A stretch of DNA of 64,000 bases from Micromonospora okii (GTDB taxonomy: Bacteria; Actinomycetota; Actinomycetes; Mycobacteriales; Micromonosporaceae), in the NCBI RefSeq assembly GCF_020884795.1, contig NZ_BBZF01000022.1, positions 1 through 64,000 on the forward strand, given 5' to 3'. Made by a program: the position numbers and the translations under genes. The notes beneath the pieces are model-generated. The model was not told where the DNA came from and did no database searches. It saw nothing but the letters and a program-made list of their open reading frames with translations. Shown here piece after piece: positions 49,748 to 58,976 of this stretch. Each line of letters opens with the position of its first letter. Within the stretch, counting starts at the first letter, position 1.

Positions 49748-51466
49748 TCAGCGGGCGGCGGCGCGGCGGGCGCGGCGCAGCTCCGCGCGCAGGTCGCGGC
49801 GCAGCGCCCGGTCCAGGTCGGGGCGGGCGAGCGCGTCGGCGAAGTCGCGGGCCGCGTCGTCCCACCGTCCCAGCCGCAGCAGCGCCGTGCCCCGGTTGTA
49901 GCGGGGCACCGGGTCGGGCGACAGCGCCACCGCGCGGTCCAGGTCGGCCACGGCGGCGGCCACGTCGTCGCGGTCGAAGCGGACGGCCGCCCGGTTCGTC
50001 CACGCCTCGACCAGCTTCGGGTCCCCGGCCAGGGCCCGGGTGAACAGCTCGTCGGCCTCGGCGAGGCGGCCGCGCTCCGCCAGGACCAGCCCGAGGGTGC
50101 ACAGCAGCGCGGCCTCGTCCGGGGCCAGGGCCAGGCCGGCCCGCGCGCCCGCCTCGGCCGCGTCGAGCGCGCCGCGCCGCAGGTGCAGGTTGACCAGGGC
50201 GATCCGGGCGTCGAGGTGCCCCGGGTCGACGGCGAGCGCGCGCTCCAGGTCGGCGCGGGCCCGCTCGGCGCGCCCCCGCTCCTGTTGCAGGGTGGCCCGG
50301 TTGTAGTACGCCTCGGGCAGGTGCGGCCCGAGCCGGATCGCGGCGTCGAGGTCCCTGATCGCGGCCCGGCGTCGCCCCGCCGCCCGGTGCAGGGCGGCGC
50401 GGTCCACGTAGTACTCGCAGTTGTCGGGGTCGTGCGCGATCACGGCGTCGAGGTCGGCCAGCGCCCGCGCCGGGTCGCCCAGGGCCAGGTGCACCTGCGC
50501 CCGGTTGTGGCGCAGCCGGGCCAGGTCCTGCGGGCGCTCGCCCGGGGCGAGCACCGCCGCCAGCCGGGCCAGCCCGTCGTCGATCAGCCGCAGCGCGCGG
50601 GCGGGCTCGCCCGCCCTGCTGTCCAGCAGCGCCACGCCCTGCTCGTAGAAGACCGTGGAGAGCGTCCGCTGTCGCGGGTCGTCCAGGTCGGCGGCGAGGC
50701 GCAGCGCCTCGGCCAGCCAGCGCCGCGCCTGCTCCGGGTCCTGGTCGGCCGCCGGCAGGTGCCGGGCGTAGAGCATGGCGGTGGCGTACGCGGCCGACAT
50801 GGTGATCTTCGGGTCGTCGGTGGCGGCGCGCGCCTCGCGGTAGAGGTCGAGCGCCTCGGTGGTCTCGTCCAGCGCCGCCAGGGCGGTGGCCAGGCCGGTG
50901 GTGAACCCCCACCAGTGCCGCAGGTCGCCGTGCGGGGTCACCGTCGCACGGCCGCGCCGGGCGGTGCGGGCCGCGTGGTGGTAGAAGCCCCGGGCCAGGC
51001 TGTCGCCCAGGGCCGCGCGCAGCGCCTCCGGTGTCGGGTCGGCCGCCTCGGGGCGGGCGGGGCCGCCGTCGCGCAGGTCGAGGTGCAGGGCGGTCGGCCC
51101 GGTGCGGCGGGCCAGCGCGTCCAGCAGCTCGCGGGTGGTCTCGTCGGCGTCGGCGACGTGGTCGAACCGGACGGTGACCGGGCGGCGCAGCGTGCCCGCC
51201 CAGGCCGCCGCGAACTCCGCCGCGCCGTAGGCGAGGGCGGCGGTGCGCCGCGCGGGGTGGAACCGGATCGGCTGTTCCTCGGCGGCCGGGCGGGCCGCCG
51301 GGTCGAGCCGGGGCGCGATGGCGTGCAGCTCGACCGCGTGGCGGGAGGCCAGGCGGGGGCGGTCGGCGGCGATCCGGCCGAGGAAGTCCGCGACCCCCGC
51401 GTAGGGCCCGCCGTCGCGGTGGCAGTCGTAGCCGTCCGGCTCGCCGCTCACGACCGGGCCGCTCAC
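49748..51466 (-). CDS. tetratricopeptide repeat protein linked to a short peptide gene
   Basis: A 572-residue protein. The first 150 residues (YDCHRDGGPYAGVADFLGRI, RRTAALAYGAAEFAAAW) form an unfamiliar domain. From about residue 180 to the end there are ten or so TPR units with the canonical pattern (ALGDPARALADLDAVIAHDP, YYNRATLQQERGRAERA, NRAAVRFDRDDVAAAVADL). TPRs bind peptides or proteins. A 27-residue peptide gene lies 55 bases upstream on the same strand, with a hairpin between, so the peptide is a plausible ligand. GTG start at 51466; a second GTG at 51451 is possible. Confidence 0.85.
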   Translation of the reverse strand: MSGPVVSGEPDGYDCHRDGGPYAGVADFLGRIAADRPRLASRHAVELHAIAPRLDPAARPAAEEQPIRFHPARRTAALAYGAAEFAAAWAGTLRRPVTVRFDHVADADETTRELLDALARRTGPTALHLDLRDGGPARPEAADPTPEALRAALGDSLARGFYHHAARTARRGRATVTPHGDLRHWWGFTTGLATALAALDETTEALDLYREARAATDDPKITMSAAYATAMLYARHLPAADQDPEQARRWLAEALRLAADLDDPRQRTLSTVFYEQGVALLDSRAGEPARALRLIDDGLARLAAVLAPGERPQDLARLRHNRAQVHLALGDPARALADLDAVIAHDPDNCEYYVDRAALHRAAGRRRAAIRDLDAAIRLGPHLPEAYYNRATLQQERGRAERARADLERALAVDPGHLDARIALVNLHLRRGALDAAEAGARAGLALAPDEAALLCTLGLVLAERGRLAEADELFTRALAGDPKLVEAWTNRAAVRFDRDDVAAAVADLDRAVALSPDPVPRYNRGTALLRLGRWDDAARDFADALARPDLDRALRRDLRAELRRARRAAAR

Positions 51467-51487
51467 GGCCGGGCCGGGCGTCGCAGG

Positions 51488-51511
51488 GGCGGGCGCCCGG
51501 GGGCGCCCGCC
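51488..51511 (-). terminator. strong hairpin between the peptide gene and the TPR gene
   Basis: GGCGGGCGCC pairs perfectly with GGCGCCCGCC around CGGG. It lies ten bases past the peptide stop codon and could act as a partial terminator or processing stem, giving more peptide than TPR message. Confidence 0.55.
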
Positions 51512-51521
51512 GTGCCGGCGA

Positions 51522-51605
51522 CTACCAGCACCACTCGATCCAGAGCCGGCGCGCGCCGGAGAGCAGACGCAGCGAGCTCGTACGACGCACGGTCATCTTC
51601 TTCAT
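51522..51605 (-). CDS. 27-residue Trp/Cys-ended peptide, possible RiPP or signal precursor
   Basis: Encodes MKKMTVRRTSSLRLLSGARR followed by LWIEWCW and a TAG stop. The ATG has GGAGG five bases upstream, one of the best ribosome-binding sites in the window. The basic, Ser/Thr-rich first part and the aromatic/Cys C-terminus resemble leader and core of a small precursor peptide. No radical SAM, P450 or cyclodehydratase is adjacent; the only partner is the TPR gene. It is too short for standard gene callers. Confidence 0.6.
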   Translation of the reverse strand: MKKMTVRRTSSLRLLSGARRLWIEWCW

Positions 51606-51645
51606 GGGCACCTCCGGTGTGATCCACTTCGGACTGCCCAGAGCG

Positions 51646-51664
51646 TAACCGCGATCGGCGGTTA
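51646..51664. promoter_or_regulatory. inverted repeat upstream of the peptide gene
   Basis: TAACCGC-GATCG-GCGGTTA, with perfect seven-base arms, centred 50 bases before the peptide ATG. A TACGCT overlapping its promoter-proximal edge could be a -10, so the dyad is placed as an operator. Confidence 0.4.
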
Positions 51665-51726
51665 TATGAAGGGGCCTCGCGTATCGTCGTCTCCTGGGCG
51701 AACGGAATAGGGGTCGACCCGCCCGC

Positions 51727-52731
<1,005 letters not shown>

Positions 52732-52762
52732 GGGAACTCCTCGTCGGGGCCGGCGGGCCCCC

Positions 52763-53974
52763 TCACGCCCCGAGTATCTCCAGGTCCGGCAGAGGGAAGA
52801 TCAACTTTCCACCCCGCTCCAGGTAGGCGCGCTCCCGTGCGACGAAGACGTCCCGGAAGAACCACGGGGCCACCAGCATGTACTCCGGGTGCTCCGCGCG
52901 CGCCTGCTCCTCGGAGATGATCGGCACCCCGATCGAGGCGATCCTGCGGCCCACCTTCGCGGCCTGGCGCTCCACCGCGAACGGAAGGTGGCGCACGTCC
53001 AGCCCGGCGGCCTGCCAGATGGTCCCGCCCCGGGTGCTGGCGCCGTAGATGTAGCAGCGCTGCCCCTCGGCGTTGATGCTGTCGACGAGTTGCCGCAGCT
53101 CGCCGAAGGCCCTCCTGGCCCGCGACGCGAACTCGTGCCACACCTCGGGCCGGTGCAGCCCGAACTCCGCCTCGCGCCGCCGCTGCTCCGGCACCGACGC
53201 CTCCACCGGCCGGCTTCCCCGCGGCGAGACCAGGGTGCGGAACGACCCGCCGTTCACCCCCGACAGCCGCACGTCGTTGACCTCGAGGCCGTGCCGACCC
53301 AGCAGGTGCTCCAGCGCCACCAGCGACCAGTACGTGACGTGCTCGTGGCACACGTTGTCGACGGCGCCGAGCTGGACCATCGTGAGGGCGTAGTTCTGCT
53401 GGACCAACCAGATGCCGTCCTCGGCGAGGACCTTCGCCACGTCCGAGACGAAGAGGTTCGGGTCGTCCAGGTCGTAGAACATGGAGACGCTGGTGACCAC
53501 GTCGAACGTCTCGTACCCCGCGCCGGGGCCGGCGGCCCGGAACCGGTCGGCGGCGAAGAAGTCCGTGACGATGCGGTCGGCGTGCCGCCGTGACTCCGGC
53601 GCGAACGTCCGCACCGGGTCCACGCCCACCCGGCGCAGGCGCTCGGGCACGAACGACAGCAGGGTGCCGTCGTTGCAGGCGATGTCCAGCCACCGTCGCG
53701 CGCCGGGGTGGCCGTCCAGCCCGTGGCGCACCACGTCGCGCAGGTCCTCGCGGATCGCCTCGTTGACGCCGGACCGGAAGCCGTAACGGTCGTGGTACAT
53801 CAGCTCGCGGGGCGTGGTGTCCCGTAGCTGTGCCAGCCCGCACTCGCCGCACAGCATCAGCACGAGCGGCCAGCGGGGTGGCCGGAGGTCGTCGTCGCGG
53901 AAGTCGCTCAGGTACTGCTCGCCCAGGTCGAGGACCTCGGTGAGCCCCGACCCGTGGCAGGACCGGCAGATCAT
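52763..53974 (-). CDS. class I SAM-dependent C-methyltransferase-like protein (NovU/TylCIII type)
   Basis: A 403-residue protein with the three-part layout of sugar C-3 methyltransferases. There is an N-terminal zinc-binding segment (CRSCHGSG, later CGECG), a central SAM fold (WLDIACNDGTLLSFVP), and a C-terminal Rossmann-like domain (YIYGASTRGGTIWQAA). The LVQQNYALTM and VCHEHVTYWS stretches contain the catalytic-type His/Glu region. Relatives methylate 4-keto-deoxysugars, a fit with the neighbouring GMD product. GGAGG precedes the ATG by four bases. Confidence 0.88.
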   Translation of the reverse strand: MICRSCHGSGLTEVLDLGEQYLSDFRDDDLRPPRWPLVLMLCGECGLAQLRDTTPRELMYHDRYGFRSGVNEAIREDLRDVVRHGLDGHPGARRWLDIACNDGTLLSFVPERLRRVGVDPVRTFAPESRRHADRIVTDFFAADRFRAAGPGAGYETFDVVTSVSMFYDLDDPNLFVSDVAKVLAEDGIWLVQQNYALTMVQLGAVDNVCHEHVTYWSLVALEHLLGRHGLEVNDVRLSGVNGGSFRTLVSPRGSRPVEASVPEQRRREAEFGLHRPEVWHEFASRARRAFGELRQLVDSINAEGQRCYIYGASTRGGTIWQAAGLDVRHLPFAVERQAAKVGRRIASIGVPIISEEQARAEHPEYMLVAPWFFRDVFVARERAYLERGGKLIFPLPDLEILGA

Positions 53975-54005
53975 GGCGCCTCCAGGTTGGCGTGGGCGCG
54001 CGGCG

Positions 54006-54557
54006 TCAGAACAACCCGGCGTCGCGCAACACGATGGGCAGGAACGGGTGCAGCAGGCGAGACCCGTTCCGGGCAAGCTCCCGCAGCTCCTGTCGGGAGT
54101 GCCAGCGAACCCATCCGTGGGTCCGGTCGGCGGGGGCGAGGCGGCGGGCCTCCTCGTCCGTGCACCGGTACGTCATCAGGGTCAGCAGGGTCTGGAAGCC
54201 CCGCTCCTCGGGAGCGACGCTGCGGGTGCCCCACCGGACGTTGTAGGTGCGGCTGAGCAGCAGGCGATCCGGATCCGCGTGGAGGTCGAGTTCGCGGCGC
54301 AGGGCCCGCACGCCGCTGTCGACGAGGGTCTCGCCCACCTTCATCCGGCCGCCGAAGACCCAGAACATGTTCCGCAGCGGCAGGTCCTCGCGGTGCCCCA
54401 GGAGCACCCGCCCGTCGCCGGTGTGCACGATGACGTCGACGTTGGCCTGCACCAGGTGATCCAGCGCCCGTGCGTAGTCGTCCTCGGCCAACCCGAACTC
54501 GGGCACCTCCCGGGTCGTGAAGTCGTCCTCCACCAGTTCCTGGATCACCTGTTCCAA
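54006..54557 (-). CDS. Nudix hydrolase, GDP-mannose mannosyl hydrolase-like
   Basis: A 183-residue Nudix protein whose box GGRMKVGETLVDSGVRALRR lacks the last conserved glutamates. That is also true of the Gmm family, which hydrolyses GDP-mannose to GDP and mannose. Its place beside gmd supports this and suggests control of GDP-mannose level or removal of GDP-sugars. The start is a TTG at 54557 with AGGAG eight bases upstream; the open frame reaches 54845 but the added part is Arg/Ser-rich and unlikely to be protein. Confidence 0.82.
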   Translation of the reverse strand: MEQVIQELVEDDFTTREVPEFGLAEDDYARALDHLVQANVDVIVHTGDGRVLLGHREDLPLRNMFWVFGGRMKVGETLVDSGVRALRRELDLHADPDRLLLSRTYNVRWGTRSVAPEERGFQTLLTLMTYRCTDEEARRLAPADRTHGWVRWHSRQELRELARNGSRLLHPFLPIVLRDAGLF

Positions 54558-54828
54558 CGGATGCGCTCCTAGTCCTCGCCTGAGTGTCGCGTCGACGGCC
54601 GCGCGGCGTACGGATCGAAGAGTCTCGGACGCGGGGAACCCCCGCCGATGGGCCGGGCGCGAACCGCACTCGACCCGCCGCGCGGCGGCCCGAGCGGAAG
54701 GGGAGCGCCGGCACCGGTGACGGGCGGACGGCCCGCCCGGGTCGACGTCGATCCCACCTGGGACTGTCGGTGACGACACCGTCGCAGCGGGTTCACTGTG
54801 GCACATTGATAGTCGACTGTCCATGCCC

Positions 54829-54849
54829 CGGCGTGGAAAATCCACGCCG
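54829..54849. promoter_or_regulatory. 21-bp inverted repeat in a divergent gap
   Basis: CGGCGTGGA-AAA-TCCACGCCG with perfect nine-base arms, in the 428-base gap (54558-54985) between the Nudix gene and the exchanger gene. The gap otherwise shows an AGTCGACT palindrome and no supported gene. The dyad may be an operator or a transcript-ending stem. Confidence 0.45.
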
Positions 54850-54985
54850 CCCGAGCGCCCGTCAGGCGTGCGGGGAACGGCAGAGGAAGGCGTACGCCCG
54901 GGTGTCGGGGCCGTCGGCCGCCCCCGTGGCGCACCTTCCGCAGCGGAACGGGATTCTTCCGTCGGTATCGGGGAAACCCCGGCCG

Positions 54986-56035
54986 GTGCCCGACCTGACC
55001 GCCCAGCCCTGGCCGCTGAGCTGGAGCGTCGTCGTGTTCCTCCTCGCCGGGGTGGCCACCGTCGCCGGCAGCGTCCGCCTGGCCGGGCTCGGCGACGCCC
55101 TCGCCGACCGCACCGGCTGGGGCGAGGCCCTCTTCGGCGTGCTCTTCTTCGGCCTCGTCACCGGCCTGTCCGGCATCATCATGACCGTCGTCGCCGCCGG
55201 CAGCGACCAGCCCGGCCTCGCCTACAGCAACGTTGTCGGGGGCATCGCCGCGCAGACCACCGCCGTCGCCGTCGCCGACGCCTTCCACCGCCGTGCCAAC
55301 CTCGAACACGCCGCCGCCTCGCTGTCGAACCTGCTCTCGGGCTGCCTGCTCGTCGCGCTGCTCGCCCTGGCGCTGCTCGCGAGCTACGTGCCCGAGACCA
55401 CCGTCGTCGGCGTAGACCCCATGTCCGCCGTCCTCGTCGGCGCGTACGTCGGCGGGCTGGTCCTCATCCGCCGCGCCGGCGCCCAACCGATGTGGCAGGC
55501 CATCGCCACCGCCGAGACCCGGCCCGACGTCCCCCACGACGACAACCCGCTCAACCGCCGCCCACCGGCGTGGCTGTGGGGTCGGTTCGCCGCCGTCGGG
55601 CTGCTCGTCGCCGGGGGCGGGTGGCTCGTCGCCCTCGCCGCCGAGAGCCTCGTCGAGGTCACCGGCCTCACCGCCGGCTTCGTCGGCGGGGTGCTCATGG
55701 GCGTGGTCAACGCGCTGCCGGAGACGGTCACGGCCATCGCCGCCGTACGCCGGGGCGCGGTCACCCTGGCCGTCGCCGCCGTGCTCGGCGGCAACATCCT
55801 CGACGTGCTCACCCTCGTCGCCGGGGACCTCGCCTACCGGCGCGGCTCGCTCTACCACACCGTCGGCGACGCGGAGCTGCTCGCCACGACCACCAGCCTC
55901 TTCATGACCGCCACCCTGCTCGGCGGCCTGCTCATCCGGCAGACCTGTGGGTGGGGACGCCTCGGCTTCGAGGGCGTGCTGCTCCTGGCCACCTACGCCG
56001 CCATGACCGTCGTCCTCGCCGTAGGGCACGGGTGA
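54986..56035 (+). CDS. CaCA-type sodium/calcium exchanger family protein
   Basis: A 349-residue membrane protein with about ten hydrophobic segments in two halves. The second half carries the alpha-repeat signature VNALPETVTAIAAVRRG followed by GGNILDVLTLVAGD, and the first half a corresponding FFGLVTGLSGIIMTVVAAGS. These repeats form the cation-binding site in Na+/Ca2+ exchangers. The ion is not predictable. The start is uncertain: GTG at 54986 precedes PDLTAQPWPLSW, and there is no clear ribosome-binding site. The upstream open frame is Arg/Pro-rich and rejected. Confidence 0.8.
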   Translation: MPDLTAQPWPLSWSVVVFLLAGVATVAGSVRLAGLGDALADRTGWGEALFGVLFFGLVTGLSGIIMTVVAAGSDQPGLAYSNVVGGIAAQTTAVAVADAFHRRANLEHAAASLSNLLSGCLLVALLALALLASYVPETTVVGVDPMSAVLVGAYVGGLVLIRRAGAQPMWQAIATAETRPDVPHDDNPLNRRPPAWLWGRFAAVGLLVAGGGWLVALAAESLVEVTGLTAGFVGGVLMGVVNALPETVTAIAAVRRGAVTLAVAAVLGGNILDVLTLVAGDLAYRRGSLYHTVGDAELLATTTSLFMTATLLGGLLIRQTCGWGRLGFEGVLLLATYAAMTVVLAVGHG

Positions 56036-56124
56036 GCGAACCGCCGCCCCGCGAGGGCCCACGTCGATGGGTAGTCGTTCCCGCGCGGTGTGTGGCGATC
56101 GGCGGCGGCGGGTACGGCATCGAC

Positions 56125-56325
56125 ATGACTGACCTTCCGCTGCACATCCTGACCGATGCGGGCTTCACCCCCGACGAGGCGAAGTCGATCGTCGACCACC
56201 TCATCGACGGGGTCGACACCCACGACGACAGGAGCGAGACGAACCGGATCGACGTCGAGGCGCTCCCCCCGGAGAAGAAGGCGGCCCTCGAAAAGTTCAA
56301 CCTGGCCGTCGCCGCCGACTTCTAG
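56125..56325 (+). CDS. small hypothetical protein, 66 residues
   Basis: A compact acidic protein (LHILTDAGFTPDEAKSIVDH, ending AVAADF) with the look of a helical cytoplasmic domain. ATG at 56125; there is no good ribosome-binding site. It lies 89 bases after the exchanger gene and immediately before a large hairpin, which supports a real transcript ending here. I recognise no family. Confidence 0.65.
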   Translation: MTDLPLHILTDAGFTPDEAKSIVDHLIDGVDTHDDRSETNRIDVEALPPEKKAALEKFNLAVAADF

Positions 56326-56411
56326 CCGCCCGTGCACCGGCGCTCCCGGCCTGTCCGTACCGGCTGGCCGGGAGGCCCGCCGCCGGTGCCGCGCGACCCG
56401 GCGACGGGCGG
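56326..56411 (+). terminator. three-tier extended hairpin
   Basis: CCGCCCGT (56326), GCACCGGCG (56334) and CTCCCGGCC (56343) pair with ACGGGCGG (56404), CGCCGGTGC (56381) and GGCCGGGAG (56366), separated by two one-sided bulges. It starts directly at the stop codon of the 66-residue gene and lies in the leader region of the following exporter. Confidence 0.55.
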
Positions 56412-56518
56412 TGAGCTGTGTCACCTCCGGCCGGGGAGGGAATCAGACCGCCCCGGCCGGTTTTGCAGCCAGGTGTGACATTCCCACCGCGCCCCCGCCA
56501 CCGGTCGGCGGCCAGCCG

Positions 56519-57817
56519 ATGACCCCCGCTTCCCGCCCGGTCGGCGGCCACCCGAAGACCGCCGCCGACGACGCCCCGACGCCCGGCGACCTGATGAGCC
56601 CCCGGCAGCGGCTGCGGCTCGTCCTCGTGCTCGGCTCGCTGATCGCGGTGGGCCCGCTGACCATCGACATGTACCTGCCGGCGCTCCCCGCGATCGTCGA
56701 CGACTTCCGGACCACGTCGGCGGCGGTCCAACTGACCCTCACCGGCACCCTGGCGGGCCTCGCCCTCGGCCAACTGCTCATCGGGCCGCTCTCCGACGCC
56801 GTCGGACGGCGCGCGCCGCTGATCGCCGGTCTCGCGCTGCACGTCGTGGCGTCGGTGCTCTGCGTGTTCGCGCCGAACATCGCGGTCCTCGGCGTCCTGC
56901 GGGTGGTGCAGGGCCTCGGCGTCGCGGCGGCGTCGGTGGTCGCGATGGCCGTGGTCCGCGACCTGTTCAGCGGGTCGGCCTTCGCCACGCTGCTGTCGCG
57001 GCTGCTGCTGGTCATGGGCGCGGCCCCGATCCTCGCCCCGACCCTCGGCAGCGGGCTGCTGGGCTGGACGGACTGGCGCGGCGTGTTCGTGGCCCTGGCC
57101 GTCTTCGGCGTGCTGCTCGTCGTGGTCGCCGCGCTCGGCCTCCGCGAGACGCTGCCGGTCGGGCGGCGTACGCGCGGCGGGGCGGCGGCCACGGTGCGGG
57201 TGTACGGGGCGCTGCTGGCCGACCGCACGTTCGTGGGCCTCGTCCTCGTCGCCGGCCTGGCGATGGCGGCGCTGTTCGCGTACGTGGCCGGGTCGTCGTT
57301 CGTCCTCCAGGAGCAGTACGGGCTGGACGAGCAGGAGTTCGGGCTGGCCTTCGGCGCGGGCGCGGTCGGACTGATCGCGGCGACCCAGTTCAACGTACGG
57401 CTGCTGCGCCGGTACTCGTCCCAGCGGATCCTCGTCGCCGCCCTGGGCGTGGGGACCGTCTCCGGGCTGGCGCTGCTCGCCGTCGCCGCGACGGGGTTCG
57501 GCGGGCTGCCGAGCCTGCTGGTGTCGCTGTGGGTGGTGCTCGCGTCGGCGGGCCTGGCGATGCCGAACGCGCCGGCCCTGGCGCTGTCCCGGCACGGCGA
57601 GGCGGCCGGCACGGCCTCGGCCCTGCTCGGGGCCGTGCAGTTCGGCGTGGGCGCACTGGCCGCGCCGCTGGTGGGCGTGCTCGGCACCGGCGCGGTGGCG
57701 ATGGCCCTGGTGGTGGCCGGCGGGATGGTGGCGGCCACGGTCGTCCTGTTCGTCGTCGTGCGGCCGGCCCGGCTCGCCGTCCTGGAGGCGGACCCGGCGG
57801 TCGTGGCGGCGCACTGA
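56519..57817 (+). CDS. Bcr/CflA family multidrug efflux MFS transporter
   Basis: A 432-residue protein with 12 hydrophobic segments. The family start (VGPLTIDMYLPALPAIVDDF), motif A (GPLSDAVGRRAPLIAG) and motif C-like GAAPILAPTLGSGLLGW are typical of bicyclomycin/chloramphenicol exporters. Proton-driven export of small drugs is expected. ATG at 56519, or the ATG at 56594; neither has a clear ribosome-binding site. It converges with the sirtuin gene. Confidence 0.9.
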   Translation: MTPASRPVGGHPKTAADDAPTPGDLMSPRQRLRLVLVLGSLIAVGPLTIDMYLPALPAIVDDFRTTSAAVQLTLTGTLAGLALGQLLIGPLSDAVGRRAPLIAGLALHVVASVLCVFAPNIAVLGVLRVVQGLGVAAASVVAMAVVRDLFSGSAFATLLSRLLLVMGAAPILAPTLGSGLLGWTDWRGVFVALAVFGVLLVVVAALGLRETLPVGRRTRGGAAATVRVYGALLADRTFVGLVLVAGLAMAALFAYVAGSSFVLQEQYGLDEQEFGLAFGAGAVGLIAATQFNVRLLRRYSSQRILVAALGVGTVSGLALLAVAATGFGGLPSLLVSLWVVLASAGLAMPNAPALALSRHGEAAGTASALLGAVQFGVGALAAPLVGVLGTGAVAMALVVAGGMVAATVVLFVVVRPARLAVLEADPAVVAAH

Positions 57818-57834
57818 GGCCGACCCACCTCGAC

Positions 57835-57853
57835 CGCCCCGGACGGCGGGGCG
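57835..57853. terminator. short hairpin between convergent genes
   Basis: CGCCCC and GGGGCG pair around seven bases directly between the exporter stop and the sirtuin stop. Confidence 0.35.
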
Positions 57854-58753
57854 TCAGGAGACGCGCGGGACGCCCCACGCGGCCTCGACGAGGGCGGGCA
57901 GGACCCGGGCGGCCGGCCCACGCAGGTTCACGTCGCAGACCTCGTCCAGCGGCGTCTCCTGCGGGTTCACCTGGATCACCGGGGCGCCGAACCGGGCCGC
58001 CACCCGGGGGATCTCGGCGGCGGGGTACACGACGCCGGAGGTGCCCACGGTCAGCAGCAGGTCGCAGGAGGACGCCGCGTCGACCGCGGCCTCCAGCGCC
58101 GCCTCCGGCAGCGCCTCGCCGAACCACACCACCCCGGGCCGGACGGGGGCTCCGCACCGCGCGCACTCCGGCGGCGGCACCCGCCCGTCCCCGGCGGGCC
58201 CGTCGACCGACCCGCCGTCGACCGGCTGACCGTCGGCCGGGCCGCCGGGGAGCGGCCGGCTGTCGGCCGGGCTGCCGTCGGCCGGCCCGCCGTGGAGCGG
58301 CCGGCTGTCGACCGGGCCGCCGTCGGTCGGGTCGTCGGGGAGCGGGGCCGGGCGGGCGCAGGCCGAGCAGCGCGGCGCGAACAGGCTGCCGTGCAGGTGG
58401 ACCGGCGCGGCCGAACCGGCGCGCTCGTGCAGGTCGTCGACGTTCTGGGTGACGACGACGCTGCCCGGGACGCGGGCCTCGATCGCGGCGACGGCCGCGT
58501 GCCCCGCGTTCGGCCGGGCCGACAGGACGGCCCGGCGGCGCGACTCGTACCAGCCCCACACCAGGGCGGGGTCGTCCTCGAACGCCTCGGGGGTGGCGAG
58601 CGCCTGCGGGTCGAACCGCCGCCACAGCCCGGTGAGGGCGTCCCGGAAGGTCGGCACGCCGCTCTCGGCCGACATGCCCGCGCCGGTGAACACGACCACC
58701 CGCCGCGCCCGCCCCACCAGTGCCGCCGCGTCCCGCAGCCCGGCCTGCTCCAT
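57854..58753 (-). CDS. Sir2-family NAD-dependent protein deacylase with expanded zinc loop
   Basis: A 299-residue sirtuin with GAGMSAESGVPTFRD for NAD binding, TQNVDDLHERAG, catalytic His121 (HLHGSLF) and zinc cysteines C129, C132, C197 and C200. Between the two cysteine pairs there are 64 residues, far more than usual, largely made of a 15-residue repeat. The enzyme would remove acyl groups from lysines. GAGGGGG lies five bases before the ATG at 58753. Confidence 0.92.
   Translation of the reverse strand: MEQAGLRDAAALVGRARRVVVFTGAGMSAESGVPTFRDALTGLWRRFDPQALATPEAFEDDPALVWGWYESRRRAVLSARPNAGHAAVAAIEARVPGSVVVTQNVDDLHERAGSAAPVHLHGSLFAPRCSACARPAPLPDDPTDGGPVDSRPLHGGPADGSPADSRPLPGGPADGQPVDGGSVDGPAGDGRVPPPECARCGAPVRPGVVWFGEALPEAALEAAVDAASSCDLLLTVGTSGVVYPAAEIPRVAARFGAPVIQVNPQETPLDEVCDVNLRGPAARVLPALVEAAWGVPRVS
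58190..58324. repeat. 45-bp in-frame tandem repeat inside the sirtuin gene
   Basis: Three units encode variations of DGGPVDSRPLHGGPA, DGSPADSRPLPGGPA and DGQPVDGGSVDGPAG (residues about 144-188). The first two units are close copies and the third is diverged. Such repeats expand and contract by slippage. Confidence 0.75.
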
Positions 58754-58898
58754 CGTCGCCCCCTCCCGGTGCGCGGGCGGGCCCCGCGCGGGGTGAGTCT
58801 CACAGCCACTGGCACCGCCCGCCACACCGATTCCGGGAAAACGCGGGTACGCCCGCCGCCCCGGCCGGCGGCGGCGACGCCGGGGCCGCCCGTCCCGG

Positions 58899-58976
58899 CC
58901 GTCACGGCGGTGTCACCGGGGCCGCCACGGTCGCCCGACGCATCGTGACGGCGGGGTGACGCCGACTTCCCAGACT
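58899..58976 (+). promoter_or_regulatory. SARP-like direct-repeat site upstream of the ABM-P450-cyclase operon
   Basis: In the 353-base divergent gap (58754-59106), GTGACGG-N4-GTGACGC (58945-58962) has the heptamer-plus-four (11-bp) spacing of SARP binding sites. CAGACT (58971-58976), a possible -10, starts exactly eight bases later, the spacing known for SARP-activated promoters. A mirrored pair, GTGACAC-N4-GTGACGG, lies on the other strand at 58916-58899. No SARP gene is in the window. Confidence 0.4.
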
